Source of the DNA: an uncultured Planctomyces sp.
Lineage (GTDB): Bacteria; Planctomycetota; Planctomycetia; Planctomycetales; Planctomycetaceae
Direction of reading: 5' to 3'
NCBI GenBank assembly: GCA_937904325.1
Contig: CALGTK010000470.1
Location: forward strand, 1-44,056
Length of the DNA: 44,056 nucleotides
Within the stretch, counting starts at the first letter, position 1. Every line of letters starts with the position of its first letter. The position numbers and the translations under genes were made by a program. The notes under the pieces are model-generated. The model did not search any database and was not told the origin of the DNA. It was given only the letters and a program-made list of their open reading frames with translations. This document shows, piece by piece, positions 1 to 9,125 of the stretch.

Positions 1-1
1 G

Positions 2-163
2 GGGGCAGTGTTGGATGACGGCACTCTGTTGACAGGTATCGACGCTCGAAAAATCGGCGGTGAAATTTCACCGACTCATCTCTTTCTGTTTTTCAGAATC
101 TTTTTGCCAATTCACTGCAGTGCAAAAATTACCGTGTTTCTCGGGAGGCAACGCACTGTGTGA
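2..163 (+). pseudogene. Possible decayed tail of a haem-binding-domain protein at the window edge
   Basis: An open frame enters from the left edge and stops at 161–163. Its first residues, AVLDDGTLLTGIDARKIGGE, resemble the 'DDG-x-(L/V)-x-G' strand found after the CXXCH in Pirellula-type haem-binding domains; compare TDDGKVLSGL in the protein at 18724–21834. After about 20 residues the translation becomes low-complexity and unlike a protein. This could be a frameshifted C-terminus or chance. Nothing else in 164–370 is recognisable. Confidence 0.15.
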
Positions 164-370
164 CTTCCGTCACGTCTGTGAACCGCAATCAAGGCCCCCG
201 ATCGAGGCTATCTCCGCGAGAACTCTCGCAATTTGCGACCGCAAGCCTCTTATTCAGGACGGGTTACGAGTATCCAGCCTCAAATAATCGAGTATCTGCA
301 ACAACAGATTTGCAACCCGGCTAACGACTCAAGGAACTAATCGGCAAGGCGAGCGATCAGTTCAGTCTAA

Positions 371-577
371 GGCGAACCGCGACTGACCCAGGACATTGAT
401 ATCGTCATCTCACCTGACGTTGCCAAGCGACGAGTAAGTGACTTGGTGACTGAGCTTGCGTCATCGGATGTTCTTTCCACAGAGACTGCAGTACGCCAGA
501 CCGTCGAGTCTGACGACCGATTTCAGCTTCTCGATAAAACCGAAAGTTTGAAACTCGACATTAGCCAAGCGAGTTGA
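371..577 (+). pseudogene. Fragment of a nucleotidyltransferase-like gene (AbiEii/DUF6036-like)
   Basis: The open frame after a TAA at 368–370 reads GEPRLTQDIDIVISPDVAKR, then continues to SLKLDISQAS and a TGA at 575–577. The 'G-x-P-R-x-T-x-D-(I/L)-D-(I/L)-V' stretch is the hallmark of small nucleotidyltransferase-fold proteins of the AbiEii/DUF6036 type, with the two metal-binding aspartates. The later 'F-x-L-(I/L)-x-x-x-(T/E)-x-x-K-(V/L)-D' part also follows the family pattern. There is no start codon in frame, the N-terminal helix is lost behind the TAA, and the C-terminal half is missing, so this is a relic and not a working gene. The family match comes from motif recall only. Confidence 0.55.
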
Positions 578-619
578 CCCTTGGAGACATCCAGCGATCG
601 ACGCATTGATGGCTGATTG

Positions 620-3100
620 TTAGCGTCTGGTGAAACAGTCTGACGAGACGATCGCCAGGAGAATGTCACGCAGCCTGAAGTCCTTATCAGCGGACTGCTC
701 GTAGAGCAAGTTAAGGTTTTCGCGATCGCGAAAAGTGAGCTGGCGTGCCATCGCATAGGACAGCATGTTCTCCACGAACGCTCGGGAAAACCTGTCTTTA
801 TCTTCCAGCAGGATTGTCTTCAGGCCTTGTGGCCCCTCGAAGACGCGGCCATCCATATGGACGGTACTCGTATCTACGGGAAAGCGTCCTGTATTATTGC
901 CGGTGTTCTTGCGCGAGGCGGCATAGTTACTTACGTCAGTGTACTGGTCCCGCCAGCGGCCGATAACGTCAAAGTTCTCCAAAGCGATGCCGAGGGGATC
1001 CATCTTCCTGTGGCAGCTGTTGCAACTGGCATTCTCTCGATGCGCATCGATCGTCTGTTTGATCGTCTCCGTTTTCGTCGGTGGACTGAGTGCTGTGATT
1101 TCCAGGTCTGCCGGTGTCTCCAGATGATCACCGTAGAAGCTTCTCAGTACCCATGCGCCACGATAAAACGGATTGGTGTATTCCCCGTTGTTGGTCGTCA
1201 TCAGCATGAAGCCGGCCTGTGTAAGAAGGCCTCCGCGATATCGATCGTTCTCGCCCAGCATCACTTTGGAGAATTCCGAAGTAATCTCTTTGGGCCTGTA
1301 ATCGATCGGTGACACTTTACTTGCCCCAGGTCTCTTGCCCGGCTTTGCGACCGGGTGTCCTTCGATCTGGTAGATATAGTTGAGATCCGGCGTGATCATT
1401 ACAAAATCGGAATCGATAAAGTTCAGCAGGCGCAGGTTGCTTGACAGCACTTCCTGGAAAAATTCAACCGGTTCTTCTTTGATCTGATCTCGGACAAGGT
1501 CAAATTCATCAACAGTAAAGATGCTTGCGTCCGGTTCGATGATCTTGAGCTTTTCAAGATCGAGCCACTGATAAACATAGTCGTTGGCAAACCGATCGGC
1601 TCTGGCATCCTGCAACATGCGAAGCGTCTGCTCGTATCGAACTTTCGGATCCTTCAGCTTTCCTTTTCTCGCTAGCTCGAAGAGCGTCTCGTCGGGAAGA
1701 GAATTCCACAGAAAATACGACATACGTGCAGCGATCGCGTGCTCATCCAGAGGTCCCGACACGCCTTCCTGCTTATAAAGGAAATTCGGGGAACATAACA
1801 TTCCGCGAATGCCAGCCTGCAGACCGGAGTAAAGGCTTCGCCCCTGAGCATGCTCATGCTTTGCACGCGTAGAGACCTGCTGCATCTCAGCGTCGGAAAC
1901 GGGACGGCGAAACAGTTGCTGTGCAAGCCGCTTCAATGTGGACTCGCATGCGTCATAGCCAGCGGACGCATCGATGTGACTGCAGTACGTTTCATAGAAG
2001 TAGGTCTTCGGTGGCCATGTCTCATACACTGGCCCCGTGATGGTCGCTTTCTCAATGCAGAACATCCGCTGAGGACTTCCCCCTTTGACCGAATTGCATC
2101 TCAGAACAATTGTGTCATCCGACGACAGCCTCGCCTCGAACCCTTCGCGAGGGTCGAAGTCCTGCCAAGCCGCATTTTTTGGAATCACAGTAACAATGCT
2201 TTGTCCGGCTCCAGCGTTCTTCCGCAGGAAGTAGCTCATCGAGTGGCCACCGGATAGCGAATCGTCGATATCGCTTTCTGATACGTCCTTGACGGCAGGC
2301 AATCTTTCTTCAGTGCGGCTGCCGGGAACAAACTGGGCCGTGATATAGAATCCTTGTGGAACAATCCGATAGACCCCGCTCGTTCTGACCGACGGATTGA
2401 TCTTTATTTGGGTGGCAGGAGACGCAAAAACCAGCGGACGCGAATCCCGATCAAGGGACGGAGCAAACGCATTGGTATTGTCTTTGTGGCTGAGCGAATC
2501 AATGTCTGTATTTTTCGTTGCGTAGACAACGACGCGTGGAGCAGGTTTGTCGCTGACGACACTCTCGGCGATCCGGTTTGCAACGTTGAAATATGTCTCC
2601 ATATCGACAACCGACATATGCAGGTTGTCGGCATTGTTATCAAAGCCAGCGTCGATGTTGTCGAGTGGCAACCGGTCGAGCAGAGAGAAGTCAGTGCCAA
2701 AAACATCGTTTACCGTGTTTTGATACTCGACTCGACTTAATCGTTTCAGCATTCCCGGTTTTTGCTTTTCCGCGAGCACGTGCAGTTGATTGCCTAAGAC
2801 CTTCTGCAGTGTCTGGGACTGGCTGGGTTCTGGATGTTTCGTCGCCTCTTCCGGGGGCATCTCACCACTCTCGATCGCCGTATAAATATCATCCAGCAGG
2901 CTTGCGTCTTCCCATCGCTGCAAGTCAATCTGGTCCAGGCGAAGTCCGGCTTTCGGCGTTTCCTGTCCATGACAGGAAACACAAAAAGTGTCGAAGAACT
3001 GCTGTGATCGTTCACGATCATCCGCACTGCAACTCGAAGCGCAAGCTCCGGCAATCAGCGACAGCAAAACAACAATTTTCGTGATCTTGTAATTCAACAT
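620..3100 (-). CDS. PSCyt1/PSD3/PSD5/PSD4/PSCyt3/PSD2 protein (DUF1587–DUF1592–DUF1588–DUF1585)
   Basis: A secreted 826-residue planctomycete protein. A signal peptide (about 1–26, ending near CSADD) is followed by a single c-type haem motif CVSCH at 40–44 (PSCyt1). Next come a DUF1587 block beginning LKRLSRVEYQNTVNDVFG, a DUF1595-like helix block, a DUF1592 block (IAARMSYFLWNSLPDE), a DUF1588 block with a second Cys pair CNSCHRKMDPLG near 693, and a DUF1585 C-terminus. The family probably carries electrons or haem in the periplasm; its true reaction is unknown. I chose the ATG at 3098–3100 because a signal peptide starts there and it lies 4 nt after the stop of the DUF1552 gene. An upstream in-frame start would overlap that gene. 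The two genes form an operon. Domain assignment is confident, function is not. Confidence 0.93.
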   Translation of the reverse strand: MLNYKITKIVVLLSLIAGACASSCSADDRERSQQFFDTFCVSCHGQETPKAGLRLDQIDLQRWEDASLLDDIYTAIESGEMPPEEATKHPEPSQSQTLQKVLGNQLHVLAEKQKPGMLKRLSRVEYQNTVNDVFGTDFSLLDRLPLDNIDAGFDNNADNLHMSVVDMETYFNVANRIAESVVSDKPAPRVVVYATKNTDIDSLSHKDNTNAFAPSLDRDSRPLVFASPATQIKINPSVRTSGVYRIVPQGFYITAQFVPGSRTEERLPAVKDVSESDIDDSLSGGHSMSYFLRKNAGAGQSIVTVIPKNAAWQDFDPREGFEARLSSDDTIVLRCNSVKGGSPQRMFCIEKATITGPVYETWPPKTYFYETYCSHIDASAGYDACESTLKRLAQQLFRRPVSDAEMQQVSTRAKHEHAQGRSLYSGLQAGIRGMLCSPNFLYKQEGVSGPLDEHAIAARMSYFLWNSLPDETLFELARKGKLKDPKVRYEQTLRMLQDARADRFANDYVYQWLDLEKLKIIEPDASIFTVDEFDLVRDQIKEEPVEFFQEVLSSNLRLLNFIDSDFVMITPDLNYIYQIEGHPVAKPGKRPGASKVSPIDYRPKEITSEFSKVMLGENDRYRGGLLTQAGFMLMTTNNGEYTNPFYRGAWVLRSFYGDHLETPADLEITALSPPTKTETIKQTIDAHRENASCNSCHRKMDPLGIALENFDVIGRWRDQYTDVSNYAASRKNTGNNTGRFPVDTSTVHMDGRVFEGPQGLKTILLEDKDRFSRAFVENMLSYAMARQLTFRDRENLNLLYEQSADKDFRLRDILLAIVSSDCFTRR

Positions 3101-3104
3101 GATT

Positions 3105-4334
3105 TCACAACTGGATGATCTTCTTGCTATTGCCAAACTGCTCTCGCTGGATGCCGAATTTCTGAAGTATCGACAGATAGATATCGCAGGTCGTCTCGCC
3201 TTTGCGAATGATATGGCCACCGTGATTCGCGAACTGTCCGCCCGCGACGAACACAGGGATTTCGTTCCCGTTATGAGGCCCCATTTTCTGACTCACACTG
3301 TTGTTTCCTGTGGCGACGGTGACTGTTTCATCCATCAGCGTTCCGCCGGACTCGCCTTTTGTACTGGCGAGTTTATCGTAGAAGTTGGACAGCAGTGAAA
3401 AGAACGAGGAGTCATACTTCGTCAGGCTGGTGCGTGCATCCTCGGATTTTGGCACGTTGTGTGTCGTGATATGATGGTCATTGTCGAGTCCCGTCATATA
3501 GAAATTGACCACGCGCGTGATGTCGAACCTGAAGGCCTTGTAGATCATGTCGAATGCAATGCCGCGTTGAATCTGACGTGGGTTGTCCAGAAATCGGTTC
3601 TTGTCAACGTCGGTAGCAAGGAAGTTGTTCTCAAATTGAGGTGCGACCGGAAATTCAACATCCTGACGAGGATTACTGAGCCACTCGATCGATTTGTTGA
3701 GCTCCTGCTCCGATTCACGCAACGCAGCGAAGTACTCATCCAGTCGCTGGCGGTCTCGGCCCGACACGCGTGCCATCAGAGCTTTCGCTTCCTGGAGAGA
3801 ACCGTCAAGGACACTTTTCTTGTGGGCCAGCAGTCGTTCCTGGGTTTTTCTGTCGGTCCTGGCAAAGAGAGTTTCAAAGAGCACCCTCGTCGATTGAATC
3901 GGCATGACGGGCAGCCTGTTCCGCCACGATGCAACGATGTGGTGATGAGCATGGCTGATGAAAGTGACGACGTTTCTGACTCGAGTTAAGTGCCCAACGT
4001 GATCCGCAACGATCTGGTCCAGTGAGTCCGGGTTCGTCGTGGTGCTGCCGACGAAGCACCTGTGGTCATGGACATGGCTCCCGCCGAACTTCATTTTTGA
4101 ATAGAGCGTAAAATGGTCTCTATGCTTTTTCAAAGGCTCCATGTGTTCGCTGAATGCGTAGGCTGCACCATCGGTTTGCGGCAGCACGTCTGTAAAAAAA
4201 CCGTAGCCCATGCTGACACAGAAAAGCCGCTTGACCTCAGCTTGTTCCGGGACGGAGCGATCCTGCCCAAAGCTCTCCAGCGTCGGCAGGAACAGCACAC
4301 AGCCAGCTGACTTCAGAATCTCACGACGTTTCAT
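3105..4334 (-). CDS. DUF1552 family exported protein
   Basis: 409 residues beginning MKRREILKSAGCVLFLPTLE, a short Arg-rich N-terminus plus hydrophobic stretch consistent with export. The family is almost always next to a PSCyt/PSD protein and is thought to be its partner, but no activity has been established. Recognisable segments are the GGSHVHDHRCFVG histidine cluster, the FISHAHHHIVASW segment, and the C-terminal GNEIPVFVAGG...NHGGHII region with a weekly conserved 'SILQKFG' helix. It is followed 4 nt later by the intact PSCyt/PSD gene and preceded by the tail of a decayed one, so this DUF1552 gene once lay between two such proteins. A paralogue lies at 32011–33330. Confidence 0.9.
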   Translation of the reverse strand: MKRREILKSAGCVLFLPTLESFGQDRSVPEQAEVKRLFCVSMGYGFFTDVLPQTDGAAYAFSEHMEPLKKHRDHFTLYSKMKFGGSHVHDHRCFVGSTTTNPDSLDQIVADHVGHLTRVRNVVTFISHAHHHIVASWRNRLPVMPIQSTRVLFETLFARTDRKTQERLLAHKKSVLDGSLQEAKALMARVSGRDRQRLDEYFAALRESEQELNKSIEWLSNPRQDVEFPVAPQFENNFLATDVDKNRFLDNPRQIQRGIAFDMIYKAFRFDITRVVNFYMTGLDNDHHITTHNVPKSEDARTSLTKYDSSFFSLLSNFYDKLASTKGESGGTLMDETVTVATGNNSVSQKMGPHNGNEIPVFVAGGQFANHGGHIIRKGETTCDIYLSILQKFGIQREQFGNSKKIIQL

Positions 4335-4421
4335 AAAGGTCGACCTCTCAATGGTGTTGCAAAAGCACTGTTGAACCGCTGCTCCCAGGATAGCCGGAAT
4401 TAGTTTCGTCGTTAGCGGATA

Positions 4422-4790
4422 TTATGTCTTTCTGTACAAAAACGCATCAGACGAAACAATGGAAAGCAACAAAGCATTGAAGCTGCCACCACTTGCTTTA
4501 TACCCCTGCACGCTTCCCTCGGAATTGGAGCGTCATCAGTCGTTTCATTTCGACCGCCCCAAAAGCGGAAGACATGTCTGACAAAGACTCGCTCGGCTCT
4601 TTCACTCCTGGCGAGTTTCTCGATCGTTTCAAAGACATCTTTTACAGGACCATTCAGGCTTGGGTCTCCACTTTCCACGATCGCCTCTGTACTGTCTACT
4701 GGGTTTGAGATGCGACTTTGGGGGCTGAAAGCCGTCGATATGGCCAAACGAAAAAATGCCCTGGGGCCTGATCTCGGCATTTGGACGTTA
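4422..4790 (-). pseudogene. Decayed C-terminus of a second PSCyt3/PSD2 (DUF1588–DUF1585) protein
   Basis: The minus strand keeps a clear DUF1585 tail split between frames. One frame reads VFETIEKLARSERAERVFVR followed by HVFRFWGGRNETTDDAPI. After a frameshift near 4490–4500 another frame gives GGSFNALLLSIVSSDAFLYR and KT, then a TAA at 4422–4424. This matches the usual family ending ('FVRHAFRFWMGRNE…GGSFNALLLSLLTSDAFLYR'). Further upstream, PQGIFSFGHIDGF in yet another frame resembles the 'PLGIAFEHFDGFGR' that follows the CXXCH in DUF1588. The gene therefore has at least two frameshifts, and the N-terminal two-thirds is gone. The rest of the 4335–4934 gap (4335–4421 and 4791–4934) holds nothing I can name. 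Confidence 0.8.
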
Positions 4791-4934
4791 ACTGTACGGT
4801 CGGTAGTTCCGTAGTTATTAAAAAAGCTCCCCGTGCTTGATGCACTTCAAACTTTTCTCCGCTCACCACCCCTCGATTTTCGGTTGCAACACCGGGTGTT
4901 TCAGGCAGAACTCAGTACCGCCTCTCTGGACGAG

Positions 4935-6491
4935 TCACTCATCGGGAATACGATTCAGCGTGTACCAGGCGTAAGGATGCAGAAGCGGTTCACCAGTCTG
5001 ACTGCGGATGTGTGAGGCCACCAGTTCGTGAACGAAGAGTTCCCGCAGTCCGTCGATGTAAAGACGAACCGTCAGGGCATCGTCCGAAACGGTAACACGA
5101 CGTGCTGTCAATTCCTGATTCTGAATCTCGTCACTACCGTAGGTCGAATGGTAAAGGTAAGTGTGGCTGCTCATTTCATATGACGAATTCGCCAGCGCAA
5201 TTTCGCGATTGACCGGCTTTGTGAAAAGCAATTCGAAACCGTCGGACCTCGCTCGCATTTCCTTAATCTCAAACGGAACTTCACCCGTCCAGACGAGACG
5301 CTGCAATCCGTATGAAGCCGTGCCCAGACTGCTCCACCCTCGATTGGTCAATCCGACAAAAACGCTACCGTCGGTTCCCTGGGACATTCGCAGGACGGCT
5401 GACGCGAATCGAGATCTGAACGGGAAGCAAGCACCTTGATACTTGCCGTTGACTTTTTCCAGGAAGACTCGATTCATGGCCGCCTGGGTAAACTCGCCGA
5501 CAAACAATTGTCCGGCAAACGGACCAAACTTGCCGTTGCTTTCGTCAAGCATGATGTCCGTCGCGGACTGCCCCGCCTTCTTATAAGGAAACCACACCGC
5601 CGGCGGCCGAAGCTGCGGAAACTGTTTCATGGCCTGTGGATATGGCAGTCCGCTAGTGACTTTCCTGACTCCGCTGATTGGTGACCCTTCTTCGCTCATC
5701 GAAGCCAGCGATTCGACGTGATGAAAGAACGCTCCTGTGCGCATGTGATGCAGCGAGTTTGTCGCAACCCAGTTCCCCTGCTGGTCGGTGTAGAACATGT
5801 CGCCGTCGGCGTTGGCCCCGATCCCGCTGGGAGATCTCATGCCGGCGCAGACTGGTATCAGATCACCGTCTTGAGAAACTTTCATGCCCCAGCCGCGCCA
5901 GCGGCCCTGTCGATAACCAAGGATGGGATCCTGAATCGTTCGATCCAACTGAGCACCTTTCAGCCCCATTCCGATATTCAAAGTAATCCAGAGATTTCCG
6001 TCGCGATCAAGTTTCGGCCCGTAGGCGTATTCGTGATACCCACCTGTGACTCCCCAGCCTTTTGCAACGGTCAAATACTCATCGGCCTCGCCATCCTTGT
6101 CTGTATCCCGAATTTGAGTCAGCTCGCTACGCTGAGCCGTGTAAAACGAGTCGCCGTGTTTGAGTAAACCAAGCGGTTCATGCAGCGCCGATGCGAACCT
6201 GCGAAATTTTACATTCGTTGGTGGTTCGTCGTAGACGCCTTCAAGAATCCAGACTTCCCCTTTTCGAATGGCGACCGCAACGCGGCGATCGTCGAGCACT
6301 GCCAAACCACTGACTTCCAGAGCAAGCCCATCGGGCGCAGGTTTCCAGTTCTTCGCTCGCGACGACGAGCTTGTCTCCGCAACTGCGACAGAGACGAGGC
6401 GATAGTAGTCGTTTTCTTCCGCAGTCCTCGCCGGCGCGACGAGCGACATCCAGCAAATCAGCACGGCCAGCAGCGTCGTTGGATTTACCAT
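4935..6491 (-). CDS. Secreted β-propeller dehydrogenase-like protein (sorbosone/PQQ-dehydrogenase type)
   Basis: 518 residues with a signal peptide (about 1–24, ending PARTAEEN). The body is a propeller resembling soluble glucose/sorbosone dehydrogenases and their planctomycete relatives: VSGLAVLDDRRVAVAIRKGE, then HEPLGLLKHGDSFYTAQRSE, DTDKDGEADEYLTV (a calcium-type loop), YGPKLDRDGNLWITL and GMRSPSGIGANADGDMFYTD. The last 110 residues look like an Ig-type domain (FEIKEMRARSDGFELLFTKP). The start ATG lies inside the end of the cytochrome gene upstream: the 7-base overlap ATGGTAA holds both the start codon and the stop, which implies translational coupling. The propeller may oxidise a sugar-like substrate and hand electrons to the adjacent multihaem cytochrome. 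Substrate and cofactor cannot be read from the sequence. Confidence 0.8.
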   Translation of the reverse strand: MVNPTTLLAVLICWMSLVAPARTAEENDYYRLVSVAVAETSSSSRAKNWKPAPDGLALEVSGLAVLDDRRVAVAIRKGEVWILEGVYDEPPTNVKFRRFASALHEPLGLLKHGDSFYTAQRSELTQIRDTDKDGEADEYLTVAKGWGVTGGYHEYAYGPKLDRDGNLWITLNIGMGLKGAQLDRTIQDPILGYRQGRWRGWGMKVSQDGDLIPVCAGMRSPSGIGANADGDMFYTDQQGNWVATNSLHHMRTGAFFHHVESLASMSEEGSPISGVRKVTSGLPYPQAMKQFPQLRPPAVWFPYKKAGQSATDIMLDESNGKFGPFAGQLFVGEFTQAAMNRVFLEKVNGKYQGACFPFRSRFASAVLRMSQGTDGSVFVGLTNRGWSSLGTASYGLQRLVWTGEVPFEIKEMRARSDGFELLFTKPVNREIALANSSYEMSSHTYLYHSTYGSDEIQNQELTARRVTVSDDALTVRLYIDGLRELFVHELVASHIRSQTGEPLLHPYAWYTLNRIPDE

Positions 6492-8938
6492 CGGTATCGC
6501 ACCTCGATCGTTTTCTTCCGTTCTACCTTCACCGGGACAATCCAGTGAGTTCCATCAATCCGAGCTTCAACTTCGCCGGCGTGATTCAGTCCAGCTTGTA
6601 TGGTCATCGAGACTCCGGCATCGTTCGTGTACGCGAATGGGCCGTCATATTTGAGAGACTCGCCAAAATGTCCTCGGAACCACAGTGCAGCCGCCGGCTT
6701 CCCGGGAGTTCGATCTCTAAGCGTCAACTGGCGAACCAGAGTTCTGTCAGCATCTGGCTTTATCCGGTCTTCGATGTCGAACCGACCGTGCCGGTAAAGA
6801 AACGCCGGCACTCCGGATTTGTCTAACCGATATCCCTGGAATCGATAGCCCGCTTTCTTTGCATCGAAATCCGGGGACGAAAGATCATCGTCTTCCCCCT
6901 GGGCTTCATTCAGCAGGACGAATGGCACGCCTGGCGGAAGTCGGATTGGTTCTTTGCCGAGCGGAGCGGCCGGCGGAGCAAACCTCACAAACCATGTCCC
7001 CTGCGCATCGAGAAATCGCCCCCGCCAGGCATGTGCCAGTCGGACCTGGTCAGCGTCAAACGTGAAATGAACTTGCTCGGGAAACCCAACGGCGATTGCA
7101 TGAGTGCCGGCTTCCTGCATAAACGTCCTCAGAACAATCGGCCGGTCCTTCGGAATCAGCTCGTAGTTCTGCGATCTCGCTTTCTGAATCTTTGGTGGTA
7201 AATCAAGCTTGCCAGCGTTCCTGAGATACGCCCACATCGCAGAGATCTGCCGTTCGGTGTCTCCCTTCAGAATGGTCGCGTTGTGACTCTTTCCATTCGG
7301 GAAGAATGTCGGCATCCGAGTCCGGGGTTTCAACTTACCGGGATTCAACAAAAAGTCATGGAACCACTGCGGATGCACTCGACTGGTAATCCCGTCCAAA
7401 TCGACACCAACGACTCCGGGAAGAGCGTCTCCGCGCAGAAGGTGGCACTGCACACAGCCCGTGTCGATCAGCAGGCGTCCGTCCTCTGCCAGCTTGCTGA
7501 CATCACCAAAAACGTCTTTCTCTGATGCCGGCTTCTTCCAATCCTGATCCGATTGAGTCAGCCACGTCGCCAGTGACTTGACCTGATCTTCGGGAAATAA
7601 CGGCATCCGAATTCGCATGTGCGGTCGGACGTCGCCCATTCCCTTCAGTACCCGAGTCAGCCAGCCCGATTGCAGCTTGCTCCCCACACCAGTCAGCGGA
7701 GGCGGCAGTCGCCCTTCGTCGCCAATATCAACATGCCCGACTGTTTCGAAATACGGCCGGCGATACCGACCGACTCCGCCCTTACCGTCCCGTTTATGAC
7801 ACGCCAGGCAATTCATTTTCAATATCTGAGAATCAAGCTGTTGCCGTGGCAACTCATTTGGTGGGACTGACCCGTCTGAGCGGGCAGCAGCCAAAGCCGC
7901 CTTCAACGTTTCAATCTGAAAGCTGTCCAACGGGAAATACGGAATGCCCGACCGAGGTGCACCAACGCAGCTTCGTGGCTCAGCAAAATTCAGTTCGGTC
8001 AGCGGTTTCGCCATCTTTGCTGGAGACGTGCCCTTAACCGAGTGACAGTTCGAGCATCCAAGTTCACTAAAAAGCCGACGTCCGGTTTCAATCGCATTCT
8101 CACCATATGCCTGAGTCTGCTCACTCGGAATTCTGATCGACTTACTATCCCGCAGAAGCCATGCCGCGATGTCAGCCGCCTCGACGACACCGAGTTTAAG
8201 ATTTGGCATACGTCCACCAGTGCGGGTTTTGTGTGGATCAAGCAGAAAAAATGTCAGCGACTGCGGCGAGTATTTGGCGACGAGGTTGCCATGCGGCACG
8301 GACGGGACACGGCGAGACGCCGCAGACAGCCCAAGTTCCTTCAGTTCGTCTTCATCGAACTGTTCAAGCAACTGGTCGAGGGGCGATGGTTTCGTCTCGA
8401 CAGTTTCATAGGATTCGTCGGCTTCGTGGCAGGCAACGCAGCCGACCTGGTGGTAAAGGCGTTGCCCTTGCTCGACATCGCCGTGCTTCCAGAACTCATG
8501 CGGCACTCCTCGCGCACCGTTTCCCTTGATGTTCTGAAACGGGTCATGCTGAGAAGACAGAAACGCCGCTAAAGCCCGTGCCGCGGCACCTCGCCCGGCA
8601 TCGGGAAAACCCGCCAGCACGTCGGGCATCGTGGTTCCCGGCTTCTCCTTTTGCGGTGCATCCAGGAACCTTGCAATCCATTCGTGCCCAAGCCGATTTC
8701 CCACTCCATCAAGTCGTGGCCCAAGCTTTGGTTTTAATTCATCCGAGGTCGCGGAGTGACAGGCCGTACAGCTCAGTTCGCTGAACAGTAATCGACCGGC
8801 AATATCAGCGTCGATTTCCTGATGGCGTGCGAATCGTTCGAAACTGGCGACAAAAGGTACGGCATTCGGTTGCGCACAGACCTGTCCATTCAGTACCACA
8901 ACCAGACACGCAAATTGCCACCAACTGAAACTCGGCAT
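6485..8938 (-). CDS. Exported multihaem c-type cytochrome (five CXXCH)
   Basis: 817 residues with a signal peptide (about 1–22, ending QVCAQ). Five haem-attachment motifs are visible: CTACH near 57, CVACH near 167, CSNCH near 295, CLACH near 377 and CVQCH near 495. Each is followed by a possible axial Met region such as GTTMPDVLAGFP, GGRMPNLKLG, RIRMPLFPEDQ and RTRMPTFFPNG. The arrangement is therefore a string of class-I cytochrome c domains joined in one chain. The C-terminal ~220 residues lack haem motifs and form a β-rich domain (GVSMTIQAGLNHAGEVEARI) ending VRYRW. It probably carries electrons from the coupled propeller protein to the respiratory chain in the periplasm. First gene of the leftward cluster. 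Confidence 0.88.
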   Translation of the reverse strand: MPSFSWWQFACLVVVLNGQVCAQPNAVPFVASFERFARHQEIDADIAGRLLFSELSCTACHSATSDELKPKLGPRLDGVGNRLGHEWIARFLDAPQKEKPGTTMPDVLAGFPDAGRGAAARALAAFLSSQHDPFQNIKGNGARGVPHEFWKHGDVEQGQRLYHQVGCVACHEADESYETVETKPSPLDQLLEQFDEDELKELGLSAASRRVPSVPHGNLVAKYSPQSLTFFLLDPHKTRTGGRMPNLKLGVVEAADIAAWLLRDSKSIRIPSEQTQAYGENAIETGRRLFSELGCSNCHSVKGTSPAKMAKPLTELNFAEPRSCVGAPRSGIPYFPLDSFQIETLKAALAAARSDGSVPPNELPRQQLDSQILKMNCLACHKRDGKGGVGRYRRPYFETVGHVDIGDEGRLPPPLTGVGSKLQSGWLTRVLKGMGDVRPHMRIRMPLFPEDQVKSLATWLTQSDQDWKKPASEKDVFGDVSKLAEDGRLLIDTGCVQCHLLRGDALPGVVGVDLDGITSRVHPQWFHDFLLNPGKLKPRTRMPTFFPNGKSHNATILKGDTERQISAMWAYLRNAGKLDLPPKIQKARSQNYELIPKDRPIVLRTFMQEAGTHAIAVGFPEQVHFTFDADQVRLAHAWRGRFLDAQGTWFVRFAPPAAPLGKEPIRLPPGVPFVLLNEAQGEDDDLSSPDFDAKKAGYRFQGYRLDKSGVPAFLYRHGRFDIEDRIKPDADRTLVRQLTLRDRTPGKPAAALWFRGHFGESLKYDGPFAYTNDAGVSMTIQAGLNHAGEVEARIDGTHWIVPVKVERKKTIEVRYRW

Positions 8939-8973
8939 GTCCTGTTCCTGAACTATGAAGATGACTGAAGCAC

Positions 8974-9003
8974 AACTCTATCGCCTCGAGGCACGATAGA
9001 GTT
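8974..9003. repeat. Perfect 10-bp inverted repeat in a divergent promoter region
   Basis: AACTCTATCG (8974–8983) and CGATAGAGTT (8994–9003) are exact reverse complements, separated by a 10-base loop that itself contains the palindrome CCTCGAGG (8984–8991). It lies 36 nt upstream of the cytochrome start (8938, minus) and 123 nt upstream of the esterase start (9126, plus). It has no T-tract and no gene ends here, so a transcription-factor operator or a leader hairpin fits better than a terminator. Confidence 0.6.
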
Positions 9004-9125
9004 TCCAACCAATCGACCCGACAGCTCTACATGAACTTTATGGCAGAGGACCTGTCGAGTTAAAGTCCCTGCCTCAGCTTCAATAATCCGTTACCTCGAT
9101 GTCCGCAACTACTCGGAAGTTATCT

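Noticed and set aside
4820-4850. Short hairpin near an A/T run as a terminator for the propeller gene
   Set aside because: The stem is only four base pairs and is separated from the T-run, so it is not convincing.
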